Assembly: GCA_016714465.1 (NCBI GenBank)
Contig: JADKDT010000001.1
Span: 186,001 to 250,000 of the forward strand
Direction: 5' to 3'
From: Candidatus Brachythrix odensensis
GTDB taxonomy: Bacteria; Chloroflexota; Anaerolineae; J036; Brachytrichaceae
DNA length: 64,000 nt
Shown here: positions 29,251 through 37,066 of the stretch, one piece after another
How the letters are laid out: the number at the start of each line of letters is the position of its first letter
Position numbering within the stretch: the stretch's first letter is position 1
Notes under the pieces: generated by a model
What the model was told of the DNA's origin: nothing
The model's input: the letters and a program-made list of their open reading frames with translations, nothing else
The model's database searches: none
Made by a program: the position numbers and the translations under genes

Positions 29251-29339
29251 AAGGCCTTTGTCCACTCAGCCGGCACGTTCTACGTGCCGGTGTGGCCCGC
29301 CGGCGCCTCGAAGGCGCCGGCTGAAAGGACGAAGGCCTT
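29251..29339. repeat. Nested cruciform at the end of the tad operon
   Basis: The outer arms AAGGCCTTtGTCC and GGACgAAGGCCTT enclose TCAGCCGGC/GCCGGCTGA, which encloses two hairpins (CCGGCACGT-tct-ACGTGCCGG and GCCGGCGCCT-cga-AGGCGCCGGC). It ends at the start codon of the acetyltransferase at 29340. It may terminate the pilus transcript. Confidence 0.7.
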
Positions 29340-29828
29340 ATGCCTGATGCCGCCCAAGTGAAGCTCATGGACGCGCGAATCGTGACAGAAACGGCCTTCA
29401 CATACCGCCTGGCGCATCCCTCTGACCGTTGTGCGCTGGCCTGGATAGAGGCCCGCAGCTTTGGCTGGGGACGACTTTTGGACGGGCAGTGGCCGGCCCT
29501 CGACGGCCGGCGTATGTGCGGTTGGCTGGCCTGCGACCCAGCCGGGCGGGCGCGCGGCTATGCGCTGGTGGATCGGCGCCAGGGACGGCCGTATGTGGCG
29601 GGGATCGGGGTGCTGCCCGAGTGGCGCCGGCGGGGAATCGGCGAGCAGCTCATGCGCCTCATCCTCGGCGCGCACCGCGACGTGTGGCTGCACGCGCGCG
29701 AGGGCAATCTATCCGCCCGCCGGCTGTATGCCCGCCTGGGCCTGCATGAGGCTGGGCACATCCCCCATTTCTATTCGGACGGCGAGGCCGCGCTGGTGAT
29801 CGAGGCATGGCCCTGCGCGAGCCGCTGA
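29340..29828 (+). CDS. GNAT-family N-acetyltransferase
   Basis: 162 residues (the ATG at 29367 is an alternative start). The acetyl-CoA loop is LPEWRRRGIGEQLMRLIL, followed by NLSARRLYARLGLHEAGHIP, the motif of RimI-like acetyltransferases. The substrate is unknown. The start lies at the edge of a cruciform, and no ribosome site is clear. Confidence 0.75.
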   Translation: MPDAAQVKLMDARIVTETAFTYRLAHPSDRCALAWIEARSFGWGRLLDGQWPALDGRRMCGWLACDPAGRARGYALVDRRQGRPYVAGIGVLPEWRRRGIGEQLMRLILGAHRDVWLHAREGNLSARRLYARLGLHEAGHIPHFYSDGEAALVIEAWPCASR

Positions 29829-29863
29829 GGTTGATGGCGCCCTGAAGCCAGCCAGTTTTCAGG

Positions 29864-30817
29864 TCACGGTACCGTGAACGTGCCCGCATCTGCGCGGGCC
29901 TTGTTTTCCGGGGTGAGCGTGTTGTATTTCTGGTTGTAGCGGCGGTTGAGCGTCTTCTGTTCAATGGCGGTCAACCCGTTTTTGTCGGCGTTGTTGAGCT
30001 CCCACTTGTAGGCCTCGGTCTCGTTCATCGCCCGGCCCTGGGCCGTATCGTTCCAGCGCCCGTCGCGGGCTTGCTGAGCGTGCTGCGCTTCGTGGCCGAT
30101 GCTGGAGGCCAGCCAGGCCGGCGAGAGGAAGGCCTCGTCGCCGATCCGGACCGTGCCATCCTTGGCGGTCTCGCCTTCTCCGGGCGTGCTCGGGTCGTAG
30201 ACAACCTTGCCCTTTACGCCGCTCACGTCGATGCCGTACTGCTTAATGGCCTCATCGACCGCTCCCTGGCGATCATCAGCCCTTATGAACTTCTGAACCG
30301 CGTCCTGGCGGGTCTTGTCGGCGGCCGAGCGTTCAGAGGACTCGTTCATCAAATCGCTGGCTTTGTCGCCCGCCGCGGCGCCGGCTGCCGCGCCCACCGC
30401 CGCGCCCACCAGGCCGCCGGCGGCGAAGCCCAGCACACCGCCCACGATGCCGCCCACAATTGACCCGGTGCTTGCGCCTGAGTCGCCGCTCTTCTGGCGC
30501 GTATCGTTATCGGCCGTCGCTCGAAGCACGGCTGCCGCATCGCGCTCGGCCCCGTTCATGAGCTGATTGATCCGGGTCGTGACCCGGGCGGCTTCTCCGA
30601 GCGCTCCGCTCAGGCGTTTCAGGCTGGGGAACACAGCCGAATCCATCTCCTGATAGAACGCGCTCGCGCCCGGTCCGACCCAGTCGCCGCCCCGAAGCGT
30701 GTCGACATTCGACTGGACGCTGCGGATCATCCCCTCAATCTGATCGGATTCGGTTGAGAAGGATTGGGCGATTCTCTTCAGGCCCTCGTAGTCGGCGCGG
30801 ATCTTTGGTGCGGTCAT
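29864..30817 (-). CDS. WXG100-domain protein with C-terminal zinc metallopeptidase-like domain (copy 1)
   Basis: 317 residues. Residues 1-100 form a WXG100/ESAT-6-like helical hairpin with W46-V-G48 in the turn. Residues 115-150 are a Gly/Ala-rich zipper (GGIVGGVLGFAAGGLVGAAV). The C-terminal domain has HEAQH (242-246) and NETEAY (265-270), a gluzincin-like HExxH plus downstream Glu arrangement. It is paralogous to the gene at 31307. By architecture it could be a secreted effector or polymorphic toxin; no type VII secretion gene is in the window. A hairpin separates it from the preceding gene. Confidence 0.72.
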   Translation of the reverse strand: MTAPKIRADYEGLKRIAQSFSTESDQIEGMIRSVQSNVDTLRGGDWVGPGASAFYQEMDSAVFPSLKRLSGALGEAARVTTRINQLMNGAERDAAAVLRATADNDTRQKSGDSGASTGSIVGGIVGGVLGFAAGGLVGAAVGAAAGAAAGDKASDLMNESSERSAADKTRQDAVQKFIRADDRQGAVDEAIKQYGIDVSGVKGKVVYDPSTPGEGETAKDGTVRIGDEAFLSPAWLASSIGHEAQHAQQARDGRWNDTAQGRAMNETEAYKWELNNADKNGLTAIEQKTLNRRYNQKYNTLTPENKARADAGTFTVP

Positions 30818-30830
30818 GTTCTTTATTCTC

Positions 30831-30871
30831 CGGGCGCGGTGTCCCCGGCGGAGCCGGGGACACCGCGCCCG
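30831..30871 (-). terminator. 41-bp palindrome between the beta-rich gene and WXG100 copy 1
   Basis: CGGGCGCGGTGTCCCCGGC pairs perfectly across gga with its complement, 12 bp after the stop of the upstream gene and 14 bp before the next start. It belongs to the shared palindrome family and could insulate the two toxin-like genes. Confidence 0.65.
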
Positions 30872-30882
30872 AAAAGGGAGTC

Positions 30883-31314
30883 TTATTCGTTTTGCGCAAT
30901 CTCGAACGCGACCGTGTTCGACAACAACTCGCCTTTCCAGGCCGGGCCGATGCTGGGGTCGGTCTGGTTCTGATAAAGGGCCTGAATGGTGTAGCGCCCC
31001 GGCGTGGACACGTCATAGGTGCGAGCGAGGGCGTACTCGCGCGCAAGGCTCTGGCCCGGCCCGAGTTCAGCAAAGTGCCGATCCGCCGGGTCACCGATGT
31101 TCACCCGCGAGGTGAAAGGCAGTTCGTCGCCCGCGTTATTGTGGATCATCAGTTTGATCTCGCACTCATAGGCGGCGGCGTCACTGTAGTTGAGCGCAAA
31201 GCGTTTGTTGACAATCTGAGCCGTGTCGCCCACGTTTGCAAGCCGAATGGTCGCGCGCGGCTGGGCTGGCGCAGGGTAGGTCGTCTGGTCGAGGGTCAGG
31301 GTAAGTTCAATCAT
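30883..31314 (-). CDS. Small beta-rich (Ig-like) protein, putative partner or inhibitor of the metallopeptidase
   Basis: 143 residues without signal peptide or membrane segment, starting MIELTLTLDQTTYPAPAQP. The strand pattern (RATIRLANVG, YECEIKLMIHNN, GRYTIQALYQNQTD) suggests an Ig-like or BsuPI-type beta sandwich. Its ATG at 31314 overlaps the stop of WXG100 copy 2 by 8 bp. That coupling is typical of toxin and immunity gene pairs, so an inhibitor role is proposed; it is inference only. No family is recognised with confidence. Confidence 0.55.
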   Translation of the reverse strand: MIELTLTLDQTTYPAPAQPRATIRLANVGDTAQIVNKRFALNYSDAAAYECEIKLMIHNNAGDELPFTSRVNIGDPADRHFAELGPGQSLAREYALARTYDVSTPGRYTIQALYQNQTDPSIGPAWKGELLSNTVAFEIAQNE

Positions 31315-32269
31315 GTCGTTGATCTGCGTCAGGAATCGTGTAAATGCCTGCATCGACGAAGGCCTTGTTAAACAGGGTCAGCCGGCCGTACTTCGTCTCT
31401 CGCCGGCGGGCAAGCGTCTCGCGCTCGGCGGTGGACACGCCGAACTCATCCACGCGCTGGAGTTCCCAGTCGTAGGCCTCAACCTCATTCATCGCCACCC
31501 CCTGACGGGTGTCGTTCCACCGCCCGTCGCGAGCCTGTTCCGCGTGGACGATCTCATGACCGACACTCGACGCGAGCCAGGCCGGCGAGCTGAACGCGTC
31601 ATCGCCAATCTTGACAGTTCGATCCTTGTCGGTCAAGCCCTCACCCGAGACTTCGGAGTCGTAGGTAACCGGGCCATTGGCCGCGCTCGTGTCAAGGCGA
31701 TACTGCCGAATCGCCTCGTCGATCGCGCCCTGGCGGTCGCCGGCATCGATGAATGACTGGATGGCAGCGTGGCGGGCCCGTTCTTCGGCGGCGCGCTCCG
31801 CCTGCACCTGCATCCACACATCGAGTTTGCCGCTCGCCATTTCGCCCGCTTTCTCTCCGGCGATGGCGCCGACGACGGCGCCCGCGGCAACCTGCAGAAT
31901 GGCGCTGATGAGCGTGTCCCCGGTGACGGCTGTCTCGCCTTCCTTGCGCCGGTCCTCACCCGTGCCAACGGCGCGCAAGACGGCTGCCGCATCACGTTCG
32001 GCCCCATTCATCAGCCCGTTGATCCGGGCCGCAGCCTGGGCGGCATCGCCCAGCGCGGCGCTCAAGCGATTCAGGCCAGGGAAGACGGAGGAGTCCATCT
32101 CCTGATAAAACGCGGTCGCCCCCGGGCCCACCCAGTCGCCGCCTCGGAGCGTGTCGACAATTGTCTTAACGGTCTTCGTCGCAGCGGCAATCTGACTGGC
32201 CTCAGCCGAGAAGGACCGGGCGATATTCTGCAAGCCTTCGTAGTCGGCTCGGATCTTTGTTGCGCTCAT
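31307..32269 (-). CDS. WXG100-domain protein with C-terminal zinc metallopeptidase-like domain (copy 2)
   Basis: 320 residues. The N-terminal 100 are very similar to copy 1 (both share DTLRGGDWVGPGA, AFYQEMDS and NGAERDAAAVLRA). The middle is hydrophobic but less Gly-rich. The C-terminal domain carries HEIVH (238-242) and NEVEAY (261-266), preserving the metal-site pattern. ATG 32269 is chosen because the paralogue starts at the equivalent place; an upstream in-frame extension has no homology. It is coupled to the small beta-rich gene. Confidence 0.72.
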   Translation of the reverse strand: MSATKIRADYEGLQNIARSFSAEASQIAAATKTVKTIVDTLRGGDWVGPGATAFYQEMDSSVFPGLNRLSAALGDAAQAAARINGLMNGAERDAAAVLRAVGTGEDRRKEGETAVTGDTLISAILQVAAGAVVGAIAGEKAGEMASGKLDVWMQVQAERAAEERARHAAIQSFIDAGDRQGAIDEAIRQYRLDTSAANGPVTYDSEVSGEGLTDKDRTVKIGDDAFSSPAWLASSVGHEIVHAEQARDGRWNDTRQGVAMNEVEAYDWELQRVDEFGVSTAERETLARRRETKYGRLTLFNKAFVDAGIYTIPDADQRHD

Positions 32270-32340
32270 GACGGGGTCCCCCCGAACCCAAAACGAAAGC
32301 CAGCCCGGAAAGCGCGAGGCGGCCTGCGCGCGAGGGTGGT

Positions 32341-32661
32341 CTACATCACTTTGATGGTCTCGTAGACCGTAACCTGACCGCCCGCGCCCAGGTGGGGACA
32401 CTCGCCAGCCATCTCAAGGGCTGCGGCGTAGGTGTCGGCCTTTAGGATGGAATAGCCCGTGCACATCTCGCCGACCGGGCCATCGTTGACCTTGCCGTCG
32501 CTGCCAATGTGTTTGGCCATCGGCGTGGTTGGATTGCCGCCGTCGACCACCGCGGGGCCAAGACGGGTAAACCAGCCAATCCAGGCCTGCATGACGGCCG
32601 CGCCTTCGGCTTCGTTCGCGGGTGGATTGCCGCCGGTGTAGACGAGAAGATAGTTGGACAT
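32341..32661 (-). CDS. YCII-related domain protein
   Basis: 106 residues starting MSNYLLVYTGGNPP, with W-containing helix QAWIGWFTRLG and the ending GGQVTVYETIKVM. These are features of YCII/DGPF-type small ferredoxin-fold proteins that often accompany ECF sigma factors or acyl-CoA metabolism. AGGAGAAACCCC gives a good ribosome site. The function is unknown. Confidence 0.75.
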   Translation of the reverse strand: MSNYLLVYTGGNPPANEAEGAAVMQAWIGWFTRLGPAVVDGGNPTTPMAKHIGSDGKVNDGPVGEMCTGYSILKADTYAAALEMAGECPHLGAGGQVTVYETIKVM

Positions 32662-32719
32662 GGGGTTTCTCCTAAATGCACGCTCTCGAAACGGTATGAA
32701 TGACGTGAGTCGATTGTAT

Positions 32720-33172
32720 TCAGTTTGATGGTTTTCGGATTTCGCCGAGATCGAACTCGAACATCACCACATCCATCGGCGCTTCGACCCCATCCATCGC
32801 CGCATACAGCCGCATGGCCGGCCCGTTATCGCGCTCGGTCAGCACCCACGCCACGCGGCAGCCCAGTGCACGTCCGGCTTCGAGGATTACCCCCATGATG
32901 CGCTTGGCCAAGCCTTGCCCGCGATGCGTCTCGGCCACGCTCACTTCATTGATCCAAAGCTCTGGGTTTGGCTTGTCCGGGTGCAGATAGTGCACGGCCG
33001 AGACGAATCCCACCACGACACCGTCATCGATGGCGACCGCCAGGTGGTGGCGCGGGTCGGCCAGGAAGGCGCGGGCGACCGCCGGGACGATGGGGTCGTC
33101 GAAGGCGTCCAAGGCGACACGATCGAGCACAGCCGCGTCGCCGGCCCGCAGGACACGGATTTCGGCGGTCAC
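32720..33172 (-). CDS. GNAT-family acetyltransferase
   Basis: 150 residues from GTG 33172, whose GTGA overlaps the stop of the DinB-like gene. Motif A is VSVAETHRGQGLAKRIMGVI, followed by RVAWVLTERDNGPAMRLYAA, typical of GNAT enzymes. Longer in-frame starts overlap the upstream gene and have no homology. The substrate is unknown; co-translation with the DinB-like protein suggests a shared detoxification or modification task. Confidence 0.75.
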   Translation of the reverse strand: MTAEIRVLRAGDAAVLDRVALDAFDDPIVPAVARAFLADPRHHLAVAIDDGVVVGFVSAVHYLHPDKPNPELWINEVSVAETHRGQGLAKRIMGVILEAGRALGCRVAWVLTERDNGPAMRLYAAMDGVEAPMDVVMFEFDLGEIRKPSN

Positions 33173-33660
33173 CGCGTGCTCGACACCGACGTCCGCCACA
33201 CCGCGTGAATGCGCTGCATCTGTTCGATGTGCTCGTGGACATGCCGGTCGTAGATGTCGAGCCATTCGTCCATCGTCATTGGCCCGCTGTCGGAATGAAC
33301 AACAGTATGCGTCCACGTTTCAGCGGGCAACTCCCGGATCAACTTCCAGGTGGTCAGGCGCAGCCAGCGGAAAAGATCCACCGCGTCGTCGGCGCTTTGC
33401 TCGCCATAGCGCAGCGCGCGCGCCCACAGCGCCTCGTCATAGCCCAGCACGGCGCTGCCGGGCTCGGCGATCAGACGCCGCGCGCGAATAAAGCTGTTGG
33501 CCTCGCTGTCGGCGATGTGAATGATGATCTCCTGGATCGTCCAATCGCCGGGGGCCGGGCGATACCCCCACATCTCACGCGGGAACTCCTTCAGCGCGTC
33601 CAGCAGCCGCGCATGCGCATCTCCATATGATTCGATTCTGCGTTCGCGTTCTTTGGGCAT
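33169..33660 (-). CDS. DinB-like (DinB_2/YfiT) metal-binding protein
   Basis: 163 residues forming a predicted four-helix bundle. DWTIQEIIIHIADSEANSF supplies the first conserved His, and DRHVHEHIEQM the C-terminal His pair of DinB/YfiT-like proteins, many of which are thiol-dependent S-transferases. AGGAGGATCACCCATC is a strong ribosome site before ATG 33660. It overlaps the next gene by 4 bp. Confidence 0.82.
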   Translation of the reverse strand: MPKERERRIESYGDAHARLLDALKEFPREMWGYRPAPGDWTIQEIIIHIADSEANSFIRARRLIAEPGSAVLGYDEALWARALRYGEQSADDAVDLFRWLRLTTWKLIRELPAETWTHTVVHSDSGPMTMDEWLDIYDRHVHEHIEQMQRIHAVWRTSVSSTR

Positions 33661-33722
33661 GATGGGTGATCCTCCTGGGTGATTAAGCCGATAGTGTACG
33701 CCGGAAGCGGGCCGAAAAGGCA

Positions 33723-33779
33723 ACAGAAGAACGGAAGAAAGAAGGTGTATCGGTTCCTTCCCTTCTTCCGTTCTTCTGT
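33723..33779. repeat. AG-rich inverted repeat
   Basis: ACAGAAGAACGGAAGAA pairs with TTCTTCCGTTCTTCTGT around a short loop containing further pairing. Purine/pyrimidine skew and low GC set it apart from neighbours. It lies between the divergent DinB-like and vsr genes. Confidence 0.7.
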
Positions 33780-33822
33780 AGAAAGCCAAGCGACCGCACC
33801 TGCCAAGCCGTATGATGCCCGG

Positions 33823-34263
33823 ATGGATCGGGTGTCGACGACCGAGCGTTCGCGGGTGATGGCGGCGGTTCCCAGCCAACAGACCTCGCTTGAACGCGTC
33901 TTTGCCGCCGCGCTGCGGTCGGCTGGACTGCGCGGGTTCGGGCTGAATGCCCGTGATATTGAGGGCCGCCCGGACATCGTCTTCCGCCGGGCCAGAGTTG
34001 CCGTTTTTGTCGATGCCTGCTTCTGGCACGCCTGTCGTTGGCATTGCCGCCGACCGGCCTCAAACCGCGAGTACTGGGATTGGAAGATGGACCGCAACCG
34101 CCGGCGCGACCGGGCCGTCAACGCCGCCTTGCGCGCGGAGGGCTGGAAAGTAGTCCGGGTGTGGGAGCACCAACTTGCCGACCCGCCCAAGCTCGCGCGC
34201 GCCGTCGCCCGCGTGCGCGAGGCGACTGAATTTGGCACCCTTAGGGTGTTGAGCCACGCCTGA
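33823..34263 (+). CDS. vsr: Very short patch repair endonuclease (Vsr) homologue
   Basis: 146 residues. Matches to Vsr include RSRVMAAVPSQQTSLE, DIEGRPDIVFRRARVAVFVD with the catalytic Asp, ACFWHACRWHC and KVVRVWEHQL. Vsr nicks next to T:G mismatches arising at methylated cytosines. No DNA cytosine methyltransferase is seen in the window, so it is an orphan here. TATGAT ends 6 nt before the ATG (leaderless). Its 3' end overlaps the convergent gene by 23 bp. Confidence 0.87.
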   Translation: MDRVSTTERSRVMAAVPSQQTSLERVFAAALRSAGLRGFGLNARDIEGRPDIVFRRARVAVFVDACFWHACRWHCRRPASNREYWDWKMDRNRRRDRAVNAALRAEGWKVVRVWEHQLADPPKLARAVARVREATEFGTLRVLSHA

Positions 34264-34819
34264 ACACAAGCGTGTCCCGCCGCACCTCATGCGGATCGCC
34301 TGCCAGGCCGCGCGGGTCGTCGGCGACTCGCCGGTTGGGATCGCGCGATAGCCGCACACCGTTGGCCGTCAACGTCCGGACCGCCACCCCGCCGCGATAC
34401 AAGACCGTGGTACGGGTGCGCCGGTCATCGCCAATCAAGCGGACGCAGTCGGGCTCGCTGTAGCGTTTCATCGCGTCGTCGACCACCCGGGCGATGAAAA
34501 AGAGCACGCCCGGACCGCCGCTCACGCCGATGTGTTCGGGCGCATCCGGACCGAGCCGGTCGAAGATCAGCACGCCGTCGACGAGCCGGCCGGTGAAGGC
34601 GCGGGCATGATAGGGCCGGCCCCGGAACGTCACGTTGGTCTGGCGGTAGATCAGCCCGTCAAAGTCGACATACACAAGGTTGTCAAACGGCGCAGGCCCA
34701 GGCGTCCCGCTCAAGGAATCCTCGCTCAACGGATTCCCGGCCAGGTCGTAGATCTCGACGTGGTCATGCCACACCCCGCGCATGCGGGTCAGCGTGTCGG
34801 CGACGGTGCCGGACTTCAT
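34241..34819 (-). CDS. Hypothetical protein, possibly lipocalin-like
   Basis: 192 residues, beta-rich, with no signal peptide. GVWHDHVEIYDLAGNPLSED resembles in pattern the C-terminal half of the lipocalin-like protein at 37063 (GVWTGDLEVYGEDQKKVG): a G-x-W opening, then strands. It is the last gene on the minus strand of the tetrapyrrole-type cluster, separated from it by a palindrome. I do not recognise a family. If lipocalin-like it could bind a hydrophobic pigment or acyl ligand; that is speculation. Confidence 0.55.
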   Translation of the reverse strand: MKSGTVADTLTRMRGVWHDHVEIYDLAGNPLSEDSLSGTPGPAPFDNLVYVDFDGLIYRQTNVTFRGRPYHARAFTGRLVDGVLIFDRLGPDAPEHIGVSGGPGVLFFIARVVDDAMKRYSEPDCVRLIGDDRRTRTTVLYRGGVAVRTLTANGVRLSRDPNRRVADDPRGLAGDPHEVRRDTLVFRRGSTP

Positions 34820-34836
34820 ATTTCTCCGGTAGTGTC

Positions 34837-34877
34837 TCGGAAGCGATCCCCCGGCGGAGCCGGGGGATCGCTTCCGA
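34837..34877 (-). terminator. 41-bp palindrome downstream of the acyl-CoA dehydrogenase gene
   Basis: TCGGAAGCGATCCCCCGGC and its complement pair across gga. The sequence lies 20 bp after the dehydrogenase stop and 17 bp before the next start. It belongs to the recurring palindrome family. Confidence 0.65.
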
Positions 34878-34897
34878 AGATAACCTGGTTGAGCGGC

Positions 34898-36177
34898 CTA
34901 TTGCCGCTTCACCCCAAACTGGGCCTGCTCGCCGATCTCGATCGCCATTTTGGCCGCCTCGATCTTGCCGCGCTCGGCGGGGAAGGCCTGGACCAGGCCC
35001 ATGCTCAGATCGCGCAGGCTGCGCGCGATCACGCCGCGGTTGCCGGTGTTACTCGTGCCGCAGGCCTAGGCGCCGCAGTGGCAACCGCGAACGATCGCTC
35101 GCAGGCCTCGGCCTTGCACATCCGCCACTGTTGCACAACCCGGGCCTTGGGCAGCACGGGAGGCTCACTTGTCTCGAGCTCGAGCTGGCGCCGTGCCCAC
35201 AGGAAGGCGGTCTCGAGGTCGACCGTCATCTGTCCGATGAGCTGTTGGTGAAAGGCGCTCTCGGCCACGATCGAGCGGCCGGTGTCCTCGAAGGTCAGCC
35301 CGGTCAGATGATGCATCGCGTAGTCGTAGACGCGCTGGGCGACACCCAGGTAGATGGCGACGACGGCGAGCTGGTTGCCGACAAAGCTGCCCCGGCTCAT
35401 CTTCATCATGTTGACAAACGCGCCCGGGATCGCCAGCGCGTCCTCGGCAGCGACAAAGACATCCTCGAGGATCAGCCCATGGGTGGCGGTGGCCCGCATC
35501 CCGAGCGCGTCCCACTTGGCCCGCTCGCGCACGCCCGGCGCGTCGCGCCCAACAAAGAACAGGCACAGCCCGTCGATGGTGGTGGTGCCCGCCAGTTTTG
35601 CGGTGACGAGATACTCGTCGGCCACCCCGGTCGAGCAGCCAAACGATTTGACCCCGTTCAGCAGCCAGCCGCCGTCGACGGGTTTGGCTTCGGTGCTGAT
35701 CGTGATCGCGCTGCCGCTCGATTTGCCGCTTTCGCTGGCGAAGTTGGCCAGCCAGCGGCCCTCGCTCCCCATCTTGCGCAGCAGCTTCTCGGCGAAGGCG
35801 CGCACGATCGGCGCCTCATCCGCGTCGAACAGCCCCGCCTCGAGCGCCTCCAGCGGCAACAGCCCGCGCGAGGCGCTGCTGCAGTGGAAGAAATAGGCCA
35901 GGGCGGTGCTGGCGCAGGCCGTCCCCATCGCGTAGACGGCGGCGGTCAGGTCGCGCAGTCCGCCGCCCAGCCCGCCATAGGACTCGGGGACGATGATGCC
36001 GAGCAGGCCCGCCTCACGTAAAGTCTTGAGGTGTGGGCGGTGGAATTCGCCTTCGAAGTCGCAGGCCTCGGCATGGGCGCGCAGCTCGGGCAGCACGCTC
36101 TCAACACGGGCGGCGATCGCGCGCTCGCGCTCGGTCATGCGTTCGACGAGACGCGCGCCGGTGAGTGGGGGTTGCAT
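34898..36177 (-). CDS. Acyl-CoA dehydrogenase-like flavoprotein (apparent frameshift near the 3' end)
   Basis: From ATG 36177 the frame runs through the three domains of the family: RPHLKTLREAGLLGIIVPES, the middle beta domain with FGCSTGVADEYLVTAKLAG, and the C-terminal helices with FHQQLIGQMTVDLETAFLWA. Near 35066 (a CCTAGG site) it leaves frame; the next frame completes the C-terminus with ACGTSNTGNRGVIARSLRDL and ends at 34898. Without the shift the protein lacks about 50 residues. The substrate is unknown. Its place beside the Rieske/RCCR-like operon suggests a flavin oxidation step there, but a palindrome separates them. Confidence 0.75.
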
Positions 36178-36205
36178 GAGGACTCCTGCCTATGTTTGAT
36201 AGCTT

Positions 36206-36258
36206 GTTATCGGGAGCGATATCCCCCGGCGGAGCCGGGGGATATCGCTCCCGATAAC
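36206..36258 (-). terminator. Palindrome between the SDR and acyl-CoA dehydrogenase genes
   Basis: GTTATCGGGAGCGATATCCC pairs with its complement around a CCCCGGC-gga-GCCGGGG core, 18 bp past the SDR stop. It may end the four-gene operon. Confidence 0.65.
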
Positions 36259-36276
36259 AGGCTCGGGTGGTGTTTC

Positions 36277-37066
36277 TCAATCAAGAATGCGCCGGGGGCG
36301 GATTCGAGAGGTGGCGAAACGCCAGGCGATTTTCGGCGTGGTGAGCCAGGCGATCCGTCCGCCATTCTGATTGCTGGCCAGGATCTGGTCGGCCAGCCAG
36401 GGGGCAACGGTCTCGACCTTGTCGGCGAGGATGTTGAGCATGCGTTTGGCCTTGTTCCAGGCTGCGGGGTTGCCGTCATAGTCGCGGCGGAGCAGCTCGG
36501 TGTCCAGCATGCCCGGGCTGATCGCCCGGACCTGGACCGGGGTGCCTTTTAGTCTCGATCGCCAGGCTGCGCGTGAGATAGGTGACCGCCGACTTGGAGC
36601 TGCCGTAGGCGCTCATCCCGGTCGTCATCATCCCGTTGCTGCCGTAGCCCTCGACGTTGAAGATCTGCCCGCCGCCCTGGGCGAGCATCCCGCGCAGGGC
36701 GGTCTGGGCGCCGTTGAGCGTGCCGATCAGGTTGATGTCGATGACGGCCCGCGCTTCCTCGCCGGACTGCTCCCAGATCGGGTGGCGGGGCGCGGCGATG
36801 CCGGCGTTGTTGATCCACACATCGACCCGCCCAAAGCGGGCGACCGCCGCATCCCACAATCCCTGCACCTGGCTCGGCACAGTCACGTCGCAGGCGACGC
36901 CCAGCACCCGGGCCGGGTCGCTGGCCGCGCCGAGCTCGGCCGCGATGCGGGCAGTGTCGGCCTCGCGCCGGCCGCCCACCACCACGTTGCAGCCGCGGGC
37001 CAGCAAGGCCTCGGCCAGCCCGCGCCCCAGCCCGCGCGTGCTGCCGGTGATGACGATTGTTTTCAT
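36277..37066 (-). CDS. Short-chain dehydrogenase resembling chlorophyll b reductase NYC1/NOL (apparent frameshift)
   Basis: TGSTRGLG (residues 7-14) binds NAD(P), NNAG lies at 86-89 and the catalytic Y154-GSS-K158 is intact. Beyond the usual SDR core, VDVWINNAGI, the GGGQIFNVEGYGSNG stretch and the C-terminal tail with NILADKVETVAPWLADQIL and LTTPKIAWRF align well, from memory, with plant NYC1/NOL. The frame breaks near 36548 in an AAAA run and resumes with GTPVQVRAISPGMLDTELL, so one extra A likely explains it. The ATG overlaps the previous stop by 4 bp. Activity on a tetrapyrrole carbonyl is inferred. Confidence 0.72.

Noticed and set aside
34241..34819. Mg-dechelatase (SGR) as identity of the small protein in the pigment cluster
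   Set aside because: Compared from memory with plant SGR; the typical motif around the ITAKL-like strand and conserved Cys/His segments are not found.
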